A stretch of 64,000 bases of DNA. It comes from Ruegeria_C sp041537905 (GTDB lineage Bacteria > Pseudomonadota > Alphaproteobacteria > Rhodobacterales > Rhodobacteraceae). Position 1 is the stretch's first letter, and each line of letters starts with the position of its first letter. The notes under the pieces were generated by a model. The model was not told where the DNA came from and ran no database searches. It was given only the letters and a program-made list of their open reading frames with translations. The DNA lies in NCBI RefSeq assembly GCF_041537905.1, contig NZ_JBGRUO010000013.1:62001-126000 (forward strand), read 5' to 3'. Positions 17,027 through 26,319 of the stretch are shown here, in pieces. Made by a program: the position numbers and the translations under genes.

Positions 17027-17027
17027 G

Positions 17028-19907
17028 TTATGTCTCTCCTTCTGAGGTGGGTTGGTCTGATTTCGGGTCGGGTGGATCGTCGCGTTTGGGATTGATGTCC
17101 ATCGCGTGCTCGGTCACCATCCCCGGTTGCCAGGCAAAGCGGGACAGGCTTTCCAGCGCCAGCATCACCGCGCCCAGCACCGCCAGGAACACACCCAGAT
17201 CAAAGAGCGCGGCGGTGGCCAGTTCGAACTCTTCCAGCGGGCCGATCTTTACATAGCCAAAGGCGCTGGTCAGGAAGGGCAGCCCGTTGAACCACGCCCC
17301 CATGCCGGTGGCAGCCGCAATCAGTACGCCGCTGCCGATGATGCCGTGATAGAAAATGCGCTGGCGCTCGGCCGCCCAGGTGAAGCCGCTGGCCATATAT
17401 TGCATCACAAAGGCAATCGCCGCGACCAGCCCGGCGATAAAGCCACCGCCCGGCAGGTTGTGACCGCGGAAGAAGATATAGGTCGCCACCATCAATGCGA
17501 TCGGCATCATCACCCGCGTTGCAACCACCATCATCAGCGGATGCGCATCCCCCGATTGTGGCCATTCCGGTTTGCGGTTCAGCAGATAGGCGCGCACATT
17601 CGAGGCCAGCACTGCCTCGGTCAGGGCAAAGATCACCAGCGCCGCGATGCCCAGCACGATGATCTCGCCAAAGGTATCAAAGCCCCGGAAATCCACCAGG
17701 ATCACGTTGACCACATTGGTGCCGCCGCCGCCCTTATAGGAATTGGCCAGATGAAACTCGGAAATTGTCGGGAACGAGAAATCGCGGATCATCACCGCGT
17801 AGATCAGCGCGGCTGTGCCCACACCCGCCACGCCCGCGATCACCGCGTCGCGCACCCGGATCGTCAGGCTGCTGTCCACCGGTGTGGTCTTGGGCAGGAA
17901 GTTCAGGCACAGCAGCAGCAGGATGATCGACACCACTTCGACCGAGATTTGCGTCATCGCCAGGTCCGGTGCCGATAGGAAGTTGAAGGACAGCGACACG
18001 ATCAGTCCGACCACTCCGATCAGTACCAGCGCAAGCTGCCGGTTGCGATGCAGGAAGGTCAGCATCGCCGTGGCCGCAATCAGGCAGAACCACGCCACGA
18101 TTGGCAAGAGCGGCGCGTCCTGCACGTCACGGGTCGGCATCTCCATTGTGCCGGTGAAGTAGGCATAAGCAGCGATCGCCAGCGTGAAGACGACAAAAAT
18201 CATCGCATAGCGCGAGATCGCGCCGTTATGCAGCGTGTCGGTGATCAAGCGGCTCAGGCGCGTCAGCGCGCGGATCACGGCGTCGAAAATGGTCTTGGCC
18301 TCGGGGCGCGGCATCGCGTTCCAGACCCGTTCCAGCCCCCCATGCATGACAAGCAGGACCAGACCGCCAATGGTGGCAATGGTCGACATCAGAAGCGCGG
18401 TGTTGAACCCGTGCCAGAGCTTCAGCTTGAAATATGGCAGCTCTCCGCCGGTTACCGCCGAGGCGGCGACCTTGACCAGAGGGCCGACCATTGCTTGTGC
18501 GTTCAGCCCGATCGTGACCACCAGAACGACCAGAAAAGCCGGCGCCAGCCACAGGCCCACCGGCGGGTCATGGGGATGGGCGGGATAGTCGCTCCGCTTG
18601 GGACCCAGGAAGACATGCGCGATGAAGCGGAAGGAGTAGGCCGCCGAGAACAGCGCCGCCAGCAGCGCCAGGCCCGGCATCAGCAGATGCGACTGGCCCC
18701 AGACGGTGTGCAAAGTCTCTTCCAGCATCATCTCTTTCGACAGGAATCCGTTCAGCGGCGGAATGCCCGCCATCGACAGGCTGGCGATAAGTGCGATGGT
18801 AAAGGTGACCGGCATCAGGTGCCGCAATCCACCCAGCCGCTTGATGTCCCGTGTGCCGGTCTCGTGATCGACAATGCCCGCGCTCATGAAGAGCGCCGCC
18901 TTAAAAGTCGCGTGGTTGATGATGTGGAAGATTGCGGCAATGGCCGCGATCTCGGTGCCAAAGCCCAAAAGCATGGTGATCAGGCCCAGATGGCTGACCG
19001 TCGAAAAGGCCAAGAGCGCTTTCAGGTCATCCTTGAAGAGCGCGATGACCGCGCCCAGCACCATGGTGATCAGCCCGGTCGTGGCCACGATATAGAACCA
19101 TTCCGGTGTGCCTGACAGCACCGGCCACATCCGCGCCATCAGAAACAGCCCCGCCTTCACCATCGTGGCCGAGTGCAGATAGGCCGAGACCGGGGTGGGC
19201 GCGGCCATGGCATGGGGCAGCCAGAAATGGAACGGAAACTGCGCCGATTTGGTGAAACAGCCCAGAAGGATCAGGATCAGCGCGGGCAGATAAAGCGGTG
19301 AGCTCTGGATCAGGTCCTTGTTTTGCAGAATGACGCTCAGGTCATAGCTGCCCACGATATGGCCCAGGATCAGCATGCCCGCGATCATCGCCAGCCCGCC
19401 GGAACCGGTGACCGCCAGCGCCATCCGGGCACCTTGTCGCCCCTCTGGCAGGTGTTTCCAATAGCCTATGAGTAGGAAGGAACTGAGCGAGGTCAGCTCC
19501 CAGAAAACCAGCAAAAGCAGGATGTTGTCAGACAGAACGATTCCCACCATCGCGCCCTGGAACAGCAGCAGATAGGTATAGAACTGCCCCATTGGATCCT
19601 CACGCGACAGGTAGAACCGCGCGTAAAGGATGATCAGCAACCCGATCCCGAGGATCAGCCCGGCAAAGAGAAAGCCCAGCCCATCCAAAAAGAAATTTGC
19701 GTTCAGCCCAAGCCAGGGCATCCACTCCAGCCGGGCGGTGACTGCCTCGCCGCGCAGCACGGCGGGCAGGTTGATCATCAGACCGACAAAAGCCAGCAGC
19801 GTTGTGACCCCGGCGGACCAGGCGCAGGCATTTCTGCCCGCACGGATCAGCAGGGCCGGAAACACTGCTCCTAGAAAAGGAAGGGCCACGATCAGAAATA
19901 GGGACAC
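17028..19907 (-). CDS. mrpA: Na+/H+ antiporter subunit A with fused MrpB region
   Basis: A 959-residue polytopic protein. The N-terminal 500 residues resemble NuoL (FYTYLLLFQGAMVGIVLSDN, WLPHAMAAPTPVSAYLHSATMVKAG), then MbhD/MbhE-like segments (FNFLSAPDLAMTQISVEVVS), and from about residue 790 an MnhB-like domain (MIALMVATYIFFRGHNLPGG is close to the end region). No separate mrpB exists, so the B subunit is part of this gene. I prefer the GTG at 19907, preceded by GGAGAG, because the upstream ATG extension is hydrophilic and atypical. It is the first gene of mrpACDEFG, which exports Na+ or K+ for proton uptake and supports pH and salt tolerance. Confidence 0.9.
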   Translation of the reverse strand: MSLFLIVALPFLGAVFPALLIRAGRNACAWSAGVTTLLAFVGLMINLPAVLRGEAVTARLEWMPWLGLNANFFLDGLGFLFAGLILGIGLLIILYARFYLSREDPMGQFYTYLLLFQGAMVGIVLSDNILLLLVFWELTSLSSFLLIGYWKHLPEGRQGARMALAVTGSGGLAMIAGMLILGHIVGSYDLSVILQNKDLIQSSPLYLPALILILLGCFTKSAQFPFHFWLPHAMAAPTPVSAYLHSATMVKAGLFLMARMWPVLSGTPEWFYIVATTGLITMVLGAVIALFKDDLKALLAFSTVSHLGLITMLLGFGTEIAAIAAIFHIINHATFKAALFMSAGIVDHETGTRDIKRLGGLRHLMPVTFTIALIASLSMAGIPPLNGFLSKEMMLEETLHTVWGQSHLLMPGLALLAALFSAAYSFRFIAHVFLGPKRSDYPAHPHDPPVGLWLAPAFLVVLVVTIGLNAQAMVGPLVKVAASAVTGGELPYFKLKLWHGFNTALLMSTIATIGGLVLLVMHGGLERVWNAMPRPEAKTIFDAVIRALTRLSRLITDTLHNGAISRYAMIFVVFTLAIAAYAYFTGTMEMPTRDVQDAPLLPIVAWFCLIAATAMLTFLHRNRQLALVLIGVVGLIVSLSFNFLSAPDLAMTQISVEVVSIILLLLCLNFLPKTTPVDSSLTIRVRDAVIAGVAGVGTAALIYAVMIRDFSFPTISEFHLANSYKGGGGTNVVNVILVDFRGFDTFGEIIVLGIAALVIFALTEAVLASNVRAYLLNRKPEWPQSGDAHPLMMVVATRVMMPIALMVATYIFFRGHNLPGGGFIAGLVAAIAFVMQYMASGFTWAAERQRIFYHGIIGSGVLIAAATGMGAWFNGLPFLTSAFGYVKIGPLEEFELATAALFDLGVFLAVLGAVMLALESLSRFAWQPGMVTEHAMDINPKRDDPPDPKSDQPTSEGET

Positions 19908-20153
19908 CAGCTGCTCTCCGGTCTTGGGATGAAAATCAATCAACGCGCTGATTACGGATAATTTCCAACCTGTCCAGTTATTGCAAGTTTTCAAATGTGT
20001 CCTAGGGGCAATCAGTTGCGATGAAACTTGCGACGATTTGGCCTGAGCGCAGCGTGGTTGACGCGATCTTGATCAGGTTGGGGGTGTCAAAGCGCGGGCA
20101 TTCCGCGCCGAATATGCTACGTAGTGGCAAGCAAAATGAATGAGATGGGTGCC

Positions 20154-20636
20154 ATGACGGAACCTCGAAACAGCGGGCTTTTGACGCGTAGGCGGATTCT
20201 TGTTGGCGGGACGCTGGCTGTGGCCGCAGGGTTTGCCATTCGGGAATACCGCTTGATCCCGCCCGCCTATGCAGGCGGCAAGCTGACGGTGGGCGAGGCG
20301 CGCGACAAGGCGGCGGCGGGTGAGATCGTGCTGATCGATATCCGCCGCCCGGATGAATGGGCGCGCACCGGGATTGGCGCGGACGCGCATCCAATCGACA
20401 TGCGGCGCAAGGACTTCGTCGCGGCCCTTCAGGAGGTGGCCGGGACCGATACCGACCAGCCGATTGCGTTGATCTGCGCGCGTGGCGTGCGCTCGGCCAA
20501 TATGAGCCTGCGCCTGACCGAAGCGGGCTATACCAACATCATAGATGTGCCTGGCGGCATGCTGGGATCACGCTCTGCGACCGGCTGGCTCGATGCCGGT
20601 CTGCCTGTTGTGACGTTTGAGGAGAGTAGTGGATGA
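20154..20636 (+). CDS. Exported rhodanese-like protein
   Basis: About 160 residues. An N-terminal TRRRILVGGTLAVAAGFA segment looks like a Tat signal or signal anchor, so the rhodanese domain would face the periplasm. That domain shows IVLIDIRRPDEWARTGI and the active loop CARGVRSANM, with its Cys as sulfur acceptor. Earlier in-frame starts at 20124 (GTG), 20136 and 20145 are possible; none has a clear ribosome site, so the start is uncertain. Its stop overlaps the next gene by 4 bases. It could handle sulfane sulfur or act as a redox or tRNA-unrelated sulfur carrier; the acceptor is unknown. Confidence 0.78.
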   Translation: MTEPRNSGLLTRRRILVGGTLAVAAGFAIREYRLIPPAYAGGKLTVGEARDKAAAGEIVLIDIRRPDEWARTGIGADAHPIDMRRKDFVAALQEVAGTDTDQPIALICARGVRSANMSLRLTEAGYTNIIDVPGGMLGSRSATGWLDAGLPVVTFEESSG

Positions 20637-21460
20637 TCCGTGCAATAGGACTGTGCCTTGCGCTATCGTGGATGGGGCAGGGCGCTCTGGCCGGGTGCGG
20701 CGAGCTTGAGGACGCCTGTGAAATCGGCACCGGTATCTATCATATCGAACTGCCCGACACGCCGAAAGAAAGCATGCCTGCGGTGATCTTCCTGCATGGG
20801 TATGGCGGGTCCGGTCAGGGCGTGCTGAAAATGCGCGGCATGGTCGAGGCGTTCAAGGCGCGCGGCTATGCGGTGATCGCGCCCACGGGCGAGCCGCGCA
20901 ACGGCGATGGCCCTCGATCCTGGGTGTTCTATCCCGGCTGGGAGGGGCGCAATGAGCTGGGTTTCCTGCAGGATGTGCGCGCCGATGCAAGTGCGCGGTT
21001 CGGGATCGATCCTGACCGGACCATCCTGTCCGGATTCTCGGGCGGCGGTTTCATGGTCTATTATCTTGCTTGCGACACTCCGGATGCGTTTGCGGCCTAT
21101 GCGTCGGTTGCAGGCGGGTTCTGGCGACCGCATCCCAAGGCATGCGCCGGACCGATTCGCCTATTTCACACCCATGGCTGGACCGACAATGTGGTCCCGC
21201 TTGAGGGCCGCGAGCTGGGCGGTGGCCGGTTCCGGCAGGGCGATATCTTTGCTGGGCTGGAAATCTGGCGCGAGGCAAATGAGTGCGTCGACAACCGGCC
21301 TGACGGGTTTTCCAAGTCTGGACAGTTCATGCGCCGCAAATGGACCCGCTGTGCAGACGGAAGCGCACTGGAATTTGCGCTGTTTCCGGGCGGGCATCAG
21401 ATCCCGCAGGGCTGGGCCGACATGATCGTCGATTGGGCCGAGGGGCTGCCCGGAAGCTGA
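20633..21460 (+). CDS. Secreted PHB-depolymerase/feruloyl-esterase-like alpha/beta hydrolase
   Basis: A 275-residue secreted hydrolase related to the LpqC/PHB depolymerase group. A signal peptide (MIRAIGLCLALSWMGQGALA) is followed by two cysteines. The oxyanion region is FLHGYGGSGQG, the nucleophile is the Ser of SGFSGGGFM, and the likely catalytic His is in FPGGHQIP near the end. HTHGWTDNVVP supplies the acid region. The ATG overlaps the rhodanese stop. It should cleave ester bonds outside the cytoplasm; the true substrate is not evident. Confidence 0.85.
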   Translation: MIRAIGLCLALSWMGQGALAGCGELEDACEIGTGIYHIELPDTPKESMPAVIFLHGYGGSGQGVLKMRGMVEAFKARGYAVIAPTGEPRNGDGPRSWVFYPGWEGRNELGFLQDVRADASARFGIDPDRTILSGFSGGGFMVYYLACDTPDAFAAYASVAGGFWRPHPKACAGPIRLFHTHGWTDNVVPLEGRELGGGRFRQGDIFAGLEIWREANECVDNRPDGFSKSGQFMRRKWTRCADGSALEFALFPGGHQIPQGWADMIVDWAEGLPGS

Positions 21461-21640
21461 GAGGCTCCAGGCGCGGGGCTTTGGTCTGCGAAGTGCGCGT
21501 TGAATCATGAGCAAGCATGCCTCGTTCCGGTCTCTGCGCCCTGCATTCTTTGCAAAGAGCAGCCCAAAATTCTGAGCAGATGCGAAGGGACCGTGATGGG
21601 TTCCCACGTAGGAGCGCACGACTTCAGTCAATGAAATCGG

Positions 21641-21665
21641 ACCGGAAACTTTAGAGGTTTCCGGT
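21641..21665. terminator. Hairpin between convergent genes
   Basis: ACCGGAAAC (21641-21649) and GTTTCCGGT (21657-21665) are perfect complements around a 7-base loop. It lies in the 248-bp stretch between the esterase gene and opgH, which converge here, so it could end either transcript. There is no T-run. The remainder of the stretch shows no gene. Confidence 0.35.
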
Positions 21666-21708
21666 ACCCGGAAGCCTTGTCATCCCGGCAGCCGTTTAAA
21701 GCGACGGG

Positions 21709-23583
21709 TCATTCCGCTGGGGTCGCCGCGCCCTTGCCGTCCAGCAGCGACTTCAACTCGCTGCGATAGGTGCGTGCAGTGCGGGTGATGGCCGGTTCGC
21801 GGAAATCCTCGCGCATGCCTAGCAGACGCCGTGCCGCGCCGGCGCTGACGCCGCTTAGCGCGGACAGTGGCACCGCCAGCGTCAGGCTCAGCGCGATGGG
21901 GATCAGCCAGGCCGAAACCATGCCCGCCAGAATGCCTGCTGTCAGCGTCAGCCCGCTCACGGTTTCCAGCGCGTGGCAGATCAGCAGTGTGCGCAAGTCA
22001 TAGCTGCCGCCGTCGCGGGCCTGCGGTGACCAGCCCTTTTGCAGGCCCAACAGGCTGCGGAACACCGCGATCATCTGTTGCACCATCAGGATCGGGGCAT
22101 ACAGGATCGACAGGCAAATCTCGGACAGGAAGGATAGGCTGAACCGCCCGCCGCCGCCGAACTCGCGATACCGCGCGCCTGTCAACGGCAGCGCGGCTGC
22201 GCCCAGCAGTTTCGGGGCCAGCAGCATCGCGTACATCAGCACGATGATCAGCGCGTGGCGCGCTTCGGTCATTTCGGGCCATTGCGGGAACATCGGGTTG
22301 TCGGGGCTGAAATAATGCAGAACGGAGGCATCCTCGCCGCGCCCGATCAGCGCCCACATCACCAGCAGGGCGAACCAGATCGGTGACAGAAGATAGCCGA
22401 TCGCGCCATGGAACATGTGAAAGCGCGAGATCGAGCGGAAGCCTTTCGAGCCCAACAGGTTCAGGTGTTGCAGATTGCCCTGACACCAGCGCCGGTCTCG
22501 CTGCACGTGGTCGATCAACGTCGGGGGCGTTTCCTCGTAAGACCCACGGATGCGCGGCAGGAACCGCACGCTCCAGCCCGCGCGACGCAAGAGGCCCGCT
22601 TCGACAAAGTCGTGGCTCATGATCAGTTGCTCGCGACCCGTCAGCGAGCGCAGGCGTGGCAGGCCTGCGCAATTGGCGAAGGCCTGCGTGCGGATGATCG
22701 CGTTATGGCCCCAATAGTTGCCTTCCTCGCCACACCAGCGTGCCAGCCCTTCGGCAAAGGCCGCGCCATAGACGCCATTTGCGAACTGCTGCACGCGGGC
22801 AAAGACCGATTGCGCGCCGATTAGCTGAGGGAAGCTCTGCACCAGCCCGGCAGAGGGATCGCGCGCCAACGCATCCGTCAGGCGCACGATGGCGCGCCCG
22901 GTCATCAGGCTGTCAGCATCCAGCACCAGCATGGCGTCCCAATCGGCCCCCCAGTTGCTGATCCAGTCTGAGATATTGCCCACCTTGCGGTCGGTATTCT
23001 GCACGCGACGGCGGTAATACAGCTCCAGATCGGGGGCCAGCGTGGTGCGCAGCGCTTCGATACTGGCCTGTTCCTGCGCGGCGATGGCGTCATCGCGGGT
23101 ATCGGACAGGATGAACATGGCATAGTGATGCGCACCGCCGCGCGCCTTGAGCTCCTCCAGCATGGTGCGGGCATTGCCCAGCACATACCACGGCACCTCG
23201 TTATAGACCGGCATCAGCAACGCCACGCGTAAGGGCTGCGGGCGTTGGCGCACCCGCTGCGGCACCCGGCGCGACAGCGAGACCAGCCCAAGCAGCACGG
23301 TGCTGACCGTGAAGGTGATCCAGAAGAAATTGAACGAGATCAGGCCCAGCAAGATGCCTTCGACCAGCGAGACGCCCTCATCCGCGAACCAGTCCTGCAT
23401 CACCCAGACCAGCCCCAGAGTGGCTGCCAGCGCCGGTGTGAAGGCAAGAAAGCGCCACAGCCAAGCAGCATCCGCCCGCGTCGCCCCGCGCGGGGCATCG
23501 GCGTCGCGAAAGCGCGCACCGAAATCCTGAACCGGCATCTCCAGTTCGGCCCGGGGCGGCATGATATGCAGGTCCTGCGTCAT
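21709..23583 (-). CDS. opgH: Osmoregulated periplasmic glucan glucosyltransferase
   Basis: OpgH (MdoH) polymerises glucose from UDP-glucose into beta-1,2-linked chains across the inner membrane. The 624-residue protein has two N-terminal helices (FLAFTPALAATLGLVWVM, ILLGLISFNFFWITF), a GT2 catalytic domain with VALLMPVYNE, the DxD site in MLVLDADSLM and QRDRRWCQGN (QxxRW), then about six helices. I start at the ATG at 23583, overlapping the opgG stop; a GTG three codons earlier is possible. It is shorter than the E. coli enzyme (about 850 residues), as is usual in alphaproteobacteria. Confidence 0.93.
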   Translation of the reverse strand: MTQDLHIMPPRAELEMPVQDFGARFRDADAPRGATRADAAWLWRFLAFTPALAATLGLVWVMQDWFADEGVSLVEGILLGLISFNFFWITFTVSTVLLGLVSLSRRVPQRVRQRPQPLRVALLMPVYNEVPWYVLGNARTMLEELKARGGAHHYAMFILSDTRDDAIAAQEQASIEALRTTLAPDLELYYRRRVQNTDRKVGNISDWISNWGADWDAMLVLDADSLMTGRAIVRLTDALARDPSAGLVQSFPQLIGAQSVFARVQQFANGVYGAAFAEGLARWCGEEGNYWGHNAIIRTQAFANCAGLPRLRSLTGREQLIMSHDFVEAGLLRRAGWSVRFLPRIRGSYEETPPTLIDHVQRDRRWCQGNLQHLNLLGSKGFRSISRFHMFHGAIGYLLSPIWFALLVMWALIGRGEDASVLHYFSPDNPMFPQWPEMTEARHALIIVLMYAMLLAPKLLGAAALPLTGARYREFGGGGRFSLSFLSEICLSILYAPILMVQQMIAVFRSLLGLQKGWSPQARDGGSYDLRTLLICHALETVSGLTLTAGILAGMVSAWLIPIALSLTLAVPLSALSGVSAGAARRLLGMREDFREPAITRTARTYRSELKSLLDGKGAATPAE

Positions 23584-25082
23584 GTGGTCCACCGGTAGAG
23601 CCAGACCTCGGAGGCAGGCTGGCCATCGCGGCGCAAATGCGCGCGCAGTTCCACATGGTCGCGGTCGCCGGGCTCGAACCCGAAGGCCAGTCGCAACCCA
23701 CCGGTGTCGGGATTGCGCTGCAGCACACCGTCGGTGACCTCGGCATGGGGCGAATAGGTGACAACGTCGATCTGTTCGATGTCGTCCAGCAATGGCGTGT
23801 CTTCGAAGTCGATCACCGCCAGACGGCCCTCGCCAAAGGTGTTATCGCCCATCGCGGTGTTGATCACCCGGGGCAGGGCGGTGCGGTTGGGCTCTTCTCC
23901 CCATGTCAGGCGATAGGCGATATCCACCTGCTCACCCGCTGCATAGGGCGTCGCGGGGCGCCAGTAGGCCACGATATTGTCGTAGATTTCCTGATCCGCC
24001 GGGATCTCGACCAAAGTCACCGTGCCTTTGCCCCATTCTCCCTTGGGTTCGACCCACAGGCCGGGGCGGCGGTGGTAATTGGCCTCAAGATCGGCGAAAT
24101 CCGAGAAGGTGCGTGAGCGCTGCATCAGCCCGAAGCCACGCGGATTGCGGTCTACAAAGGATGAAATCTGCAGCCGGGTCGGGTTAGCCAGAGGCCGCCA
24201 GATCACCTCACCCGCACCGTTTTCGATCATCAGCCCGTCGCTGTCATGCACGGCGGGGCGGAAATCGTCAAACCGGGTGTGATTGGTTTGATCGAACAGG
24301 AACATCGAGGTCAGCGGGCCGATACCCACATGGTCCAGCTCTTCGCGACCAAAGAGCGTGGCCTCAACCTCCATCACGCAATCCTCGCCCGGGGTGATGT
24401 CAAAGCGATAGGCACCGGTCACGCTGGGGCTGTCCATCAGCGCATGCACGATCATGTTCTGCTGTCCGGGTGCGGGGCGTTCCAGCCAGAAGCGGATGAA
24501 TTCGGGAAACTCCTCGCCATCCGGCTCGCCGGTCTTCAGCGCCAACCCACGGGCAGACAGGCCATAGGCCTCGTCCAGACCGATGGCGCGGAAATAGCTG
24601 GCGCCCTGAAACACGCAGAATTCATCGGTCAGGCCGGGACGGTGCATCTCTGTGCGCAGGCGGAAACCGGAAAAGCCCAGCGTCTCATCTGACGGCAGCT
24701 TTGGTACGTCTTCGGATTTGTTGAACATCGACAGATCGAAACCAACCGGCGTCGCCGTCCCATCCTCGACCGACAGGATCTGGACCGAGCGCGGGAAATA
24801 GAGGCCGGGTGCGAAGAAATCGACATTGAAGGGCGTTGGAGTGTCACGCCACATGCTGCGGTCCAGACTAAACCGGATCGAGCGATATTGCTCATAGGTC
24901 AGGTCCTGCCACGGCTGCGGAACCGCGTCGCGCATCGCATAGGGACGGCTGGCCAGTTCACGGGCCTGGGCAATCACCACGGACCGGTCAAAAGGCACGC
25001 CCGAGCCGCTCGCAAAGCCCGTAGCGGGCGCCAGAGCAAAAGCCGAGGTCGTGGTCAGAAAGGTACGGCGGGTCAGGGTCAT
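23580..25082 (-). CDS. opgG: Periplasmic glucan biosynthesis protein G
   Basis: A 500-residue periplasmic protein required for making branched osmoregulated periplasmic glucans. It starts with a Tat-type signal, LTRRTFLTTTSAFALAPATG. Family segments visible include QEIYDNIVAYWRPATPYAAGEQ and PSVTGAYRFDITPGEDCVMEVEATLF. OpgG has an N-terminal beta-sandwich glycan-binding domain and an Ig-like C-terminal domain. It overlaps opgC upstream and opgH downstream by 4 bases each, so the three are one operon. Confidence 0.93.
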   Translation of the reverse strand: MTLTRRTFLTTTSAFALAPATGFASGSGVPFDRSVVIAQARELASRPYAMRDAVPQPWQDLTYEQYRSIRFSLDRSMWRDTPTPFNVDFFAPGLYFPRSVQILSVEDGTATPVGFDLSMFNKSEDVPKLPSDETLGFSGFRLRTEMHRPGLTDEFCVFQGASYFRAIGLDEAYGLSARGLALKTGEPDGEEFPEFIRFWLERPAPGQQNMIVHALMDSPSVTGAYRFDITPGEDCVMEVEATLFGREELDHVGIGPLTSMFLFDQTNHTRFDDFRPAVHDSDGLMIENGAGEVIWRPLANPTRLQISSFVDRNPRGFGLMQRSRTFSDFADLEANYHRRPGLWVEPKGEWGKGTVTLVEIPADQEIYDNIVAYWRPATPYAAGEQVDIAYRLTWGEEPNRTALPRVINTAMGDNTFGEGRLAVIDFEDTPLLDDIEQIDVVTYSPHAEVTDGVLQRNPDTGGLRLAFGFEPGDRDHVELRAHLRRDGQPASEVWLYRWTT

Positions 25083-26296
25083 GACTTGGACTTCCAGGGT
25101 TGCGATTTGAACCAGGCGGCGAGATAGGCCACTCCGATTAACATTGCAAAACCAACGAGGTTAGCAGCCGTCACGCTGGCAAAATCTCGCCCAGCCTGAT
25201 CCAGAAACACGCCGATCAGGCGGGCTGCCGCCATCGAGAACACAAAGACGGCAAGCGATTGCTGGCCGACCTTGGTGATCCAGGTCAGCATCACCCGCCA
25301 GACCTGTGCCAGCGCTCCGGTTCCGGTTGCGACCAGTCGGTGGCCCTTGTCGCCTGCGACGACCCAGCCCAGATAGGCCAGCGCAAGGAAATGCATGTAG
25401 CGGAACAGGCCGAAATCGGTCTTGTCGCGGAATTCCTTTGTCAGCGGCCAGACCTCACGGATTGCATCCCCGACCTGGCCGTTCCAGGCATCAACCCACA
25501 GGAACACTTTCCAGGACCCGAACGGTGCGGACAGAACCAGAAACAGCGCGCTGATCCAGATCAGCACCTTCGAGACGGGCGGGGCCGGAATCCAGCCGCG
25601 CATGAAGGCAAAGCCTGTGAAGAACAAGAGTTGCCAGCCGAACGGGTTGAAGAACCATTGCCGGTCCGACCAGGGCTCGGCGGGCAGGGCCAGCACACCG
25701 GTCTGTGCGACGGCCCAGATGCTGACCGAGGTCAGCGCGGCGGCCCAGAAGCTGATCCGGTGCAGTGCCATGAAGAGCGGCATCATCGCCAGCACCACCA
25801 GATACATGGGCAGGATGTCGAAATAGTTCGGGACATAGGTAAGGGTGAATAGCCCCACCAGCTGCGAGGTCGGGTCCCTGAAGAAGTGCTGCAGGTTCAG
25901 GGAATTGATGTAACTCTTTTCAAACGCTCCGGAATTATCCAGCGCGGCCATCGACATCGCCACGAAGAAGAACAGAGCGATATGCGCCCAGTAGACTTGC
26001 CAGATGCGAAATGCCACCCGCGCGGTGCCCATCCACCAGCCCTTGCGCAGGAAGGCCCCGCCAAAGGCGATGGCCGAGGCCATGCCCGAGCAGAAGACAA
26101 AGATCTCGGTGGCGTCGGAGAATCCGAATCGAGCCGGAATCCATCTGGCCCAAGGGTCGCCGGGAATATGGGCGATGAGGATGATGAACATCGCGATCCC
26201 GCGATAGAAGTCCAGCCTCGGGTCGCGGGTACGCGCGGGTGTTTCCGCACGGTCCTGAACCATCGCAAAATCGGAAGCGGGCGAAATCGTCGCCAT
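25079..26296 (-). CDS. opgC: OpgC-type glucan succinyl/acyl transferase, integral membrane
   Basis: A 405-residue protein with about ten hydrophobic segments. It begins with the acyltransferase-3-like start RDPRLDFYRGIAMFIILIAHIPGD, then FGFSDATEIFVFCSGMASA, both typical of OpgC, which adds succinyl groups to the glucans. AAGGA lies before the ATG at 26296. It is first of opgC-opgG-opgH; a TPR gene ends 23 bp upstream and could be cotranscribed. Confidence 0.9.
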   Translation of the reverse strand: MATISPASDFAMVQDRAETPARTRDPRLDFYRGIAMFIILIAHIPGDPWARWIPARFGFSDATEIFVFCSGMASAIAFGGAFLRKGWWMGTARVAFRIWQVYWAHIALFFFVAMSMAALDNSGAFEKSYINSLNLQHFFRDPTSQLVGLFTLTYVPNYFDILPMYLVVLAMMPLFMALHRISFWAAALTSVSIWAVAQTGVLALPAEPWSDRQWFFNPFGWQLLFFTGFAFMRGWIPAPPVSKVLIWISALFLVLSAPFGSWKVFLWVDAWNGQVGDAIREVWPLTKEFRDKTDFGLFRYMHFLALAYLGWVVAGDKGHRLVATGTGALAQVWRVMLTWITKVGQQSLAVFVFSMAAARLIGVFLDQAGRDFASVTAANLVGFAMLIGVAYLAAWFKSQPWKSKS

Positions 26297-26319
26297 ACTC
26301 TTTGGATCCTTCCAGGTCG

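Noticed and set aside
18048..19115. Long plus-strand frame over mrpA
   Set aside because: It is the reverse of the hydrophobic mrpA sequence, rich in Arg/Gln/His, and lacks any family match.
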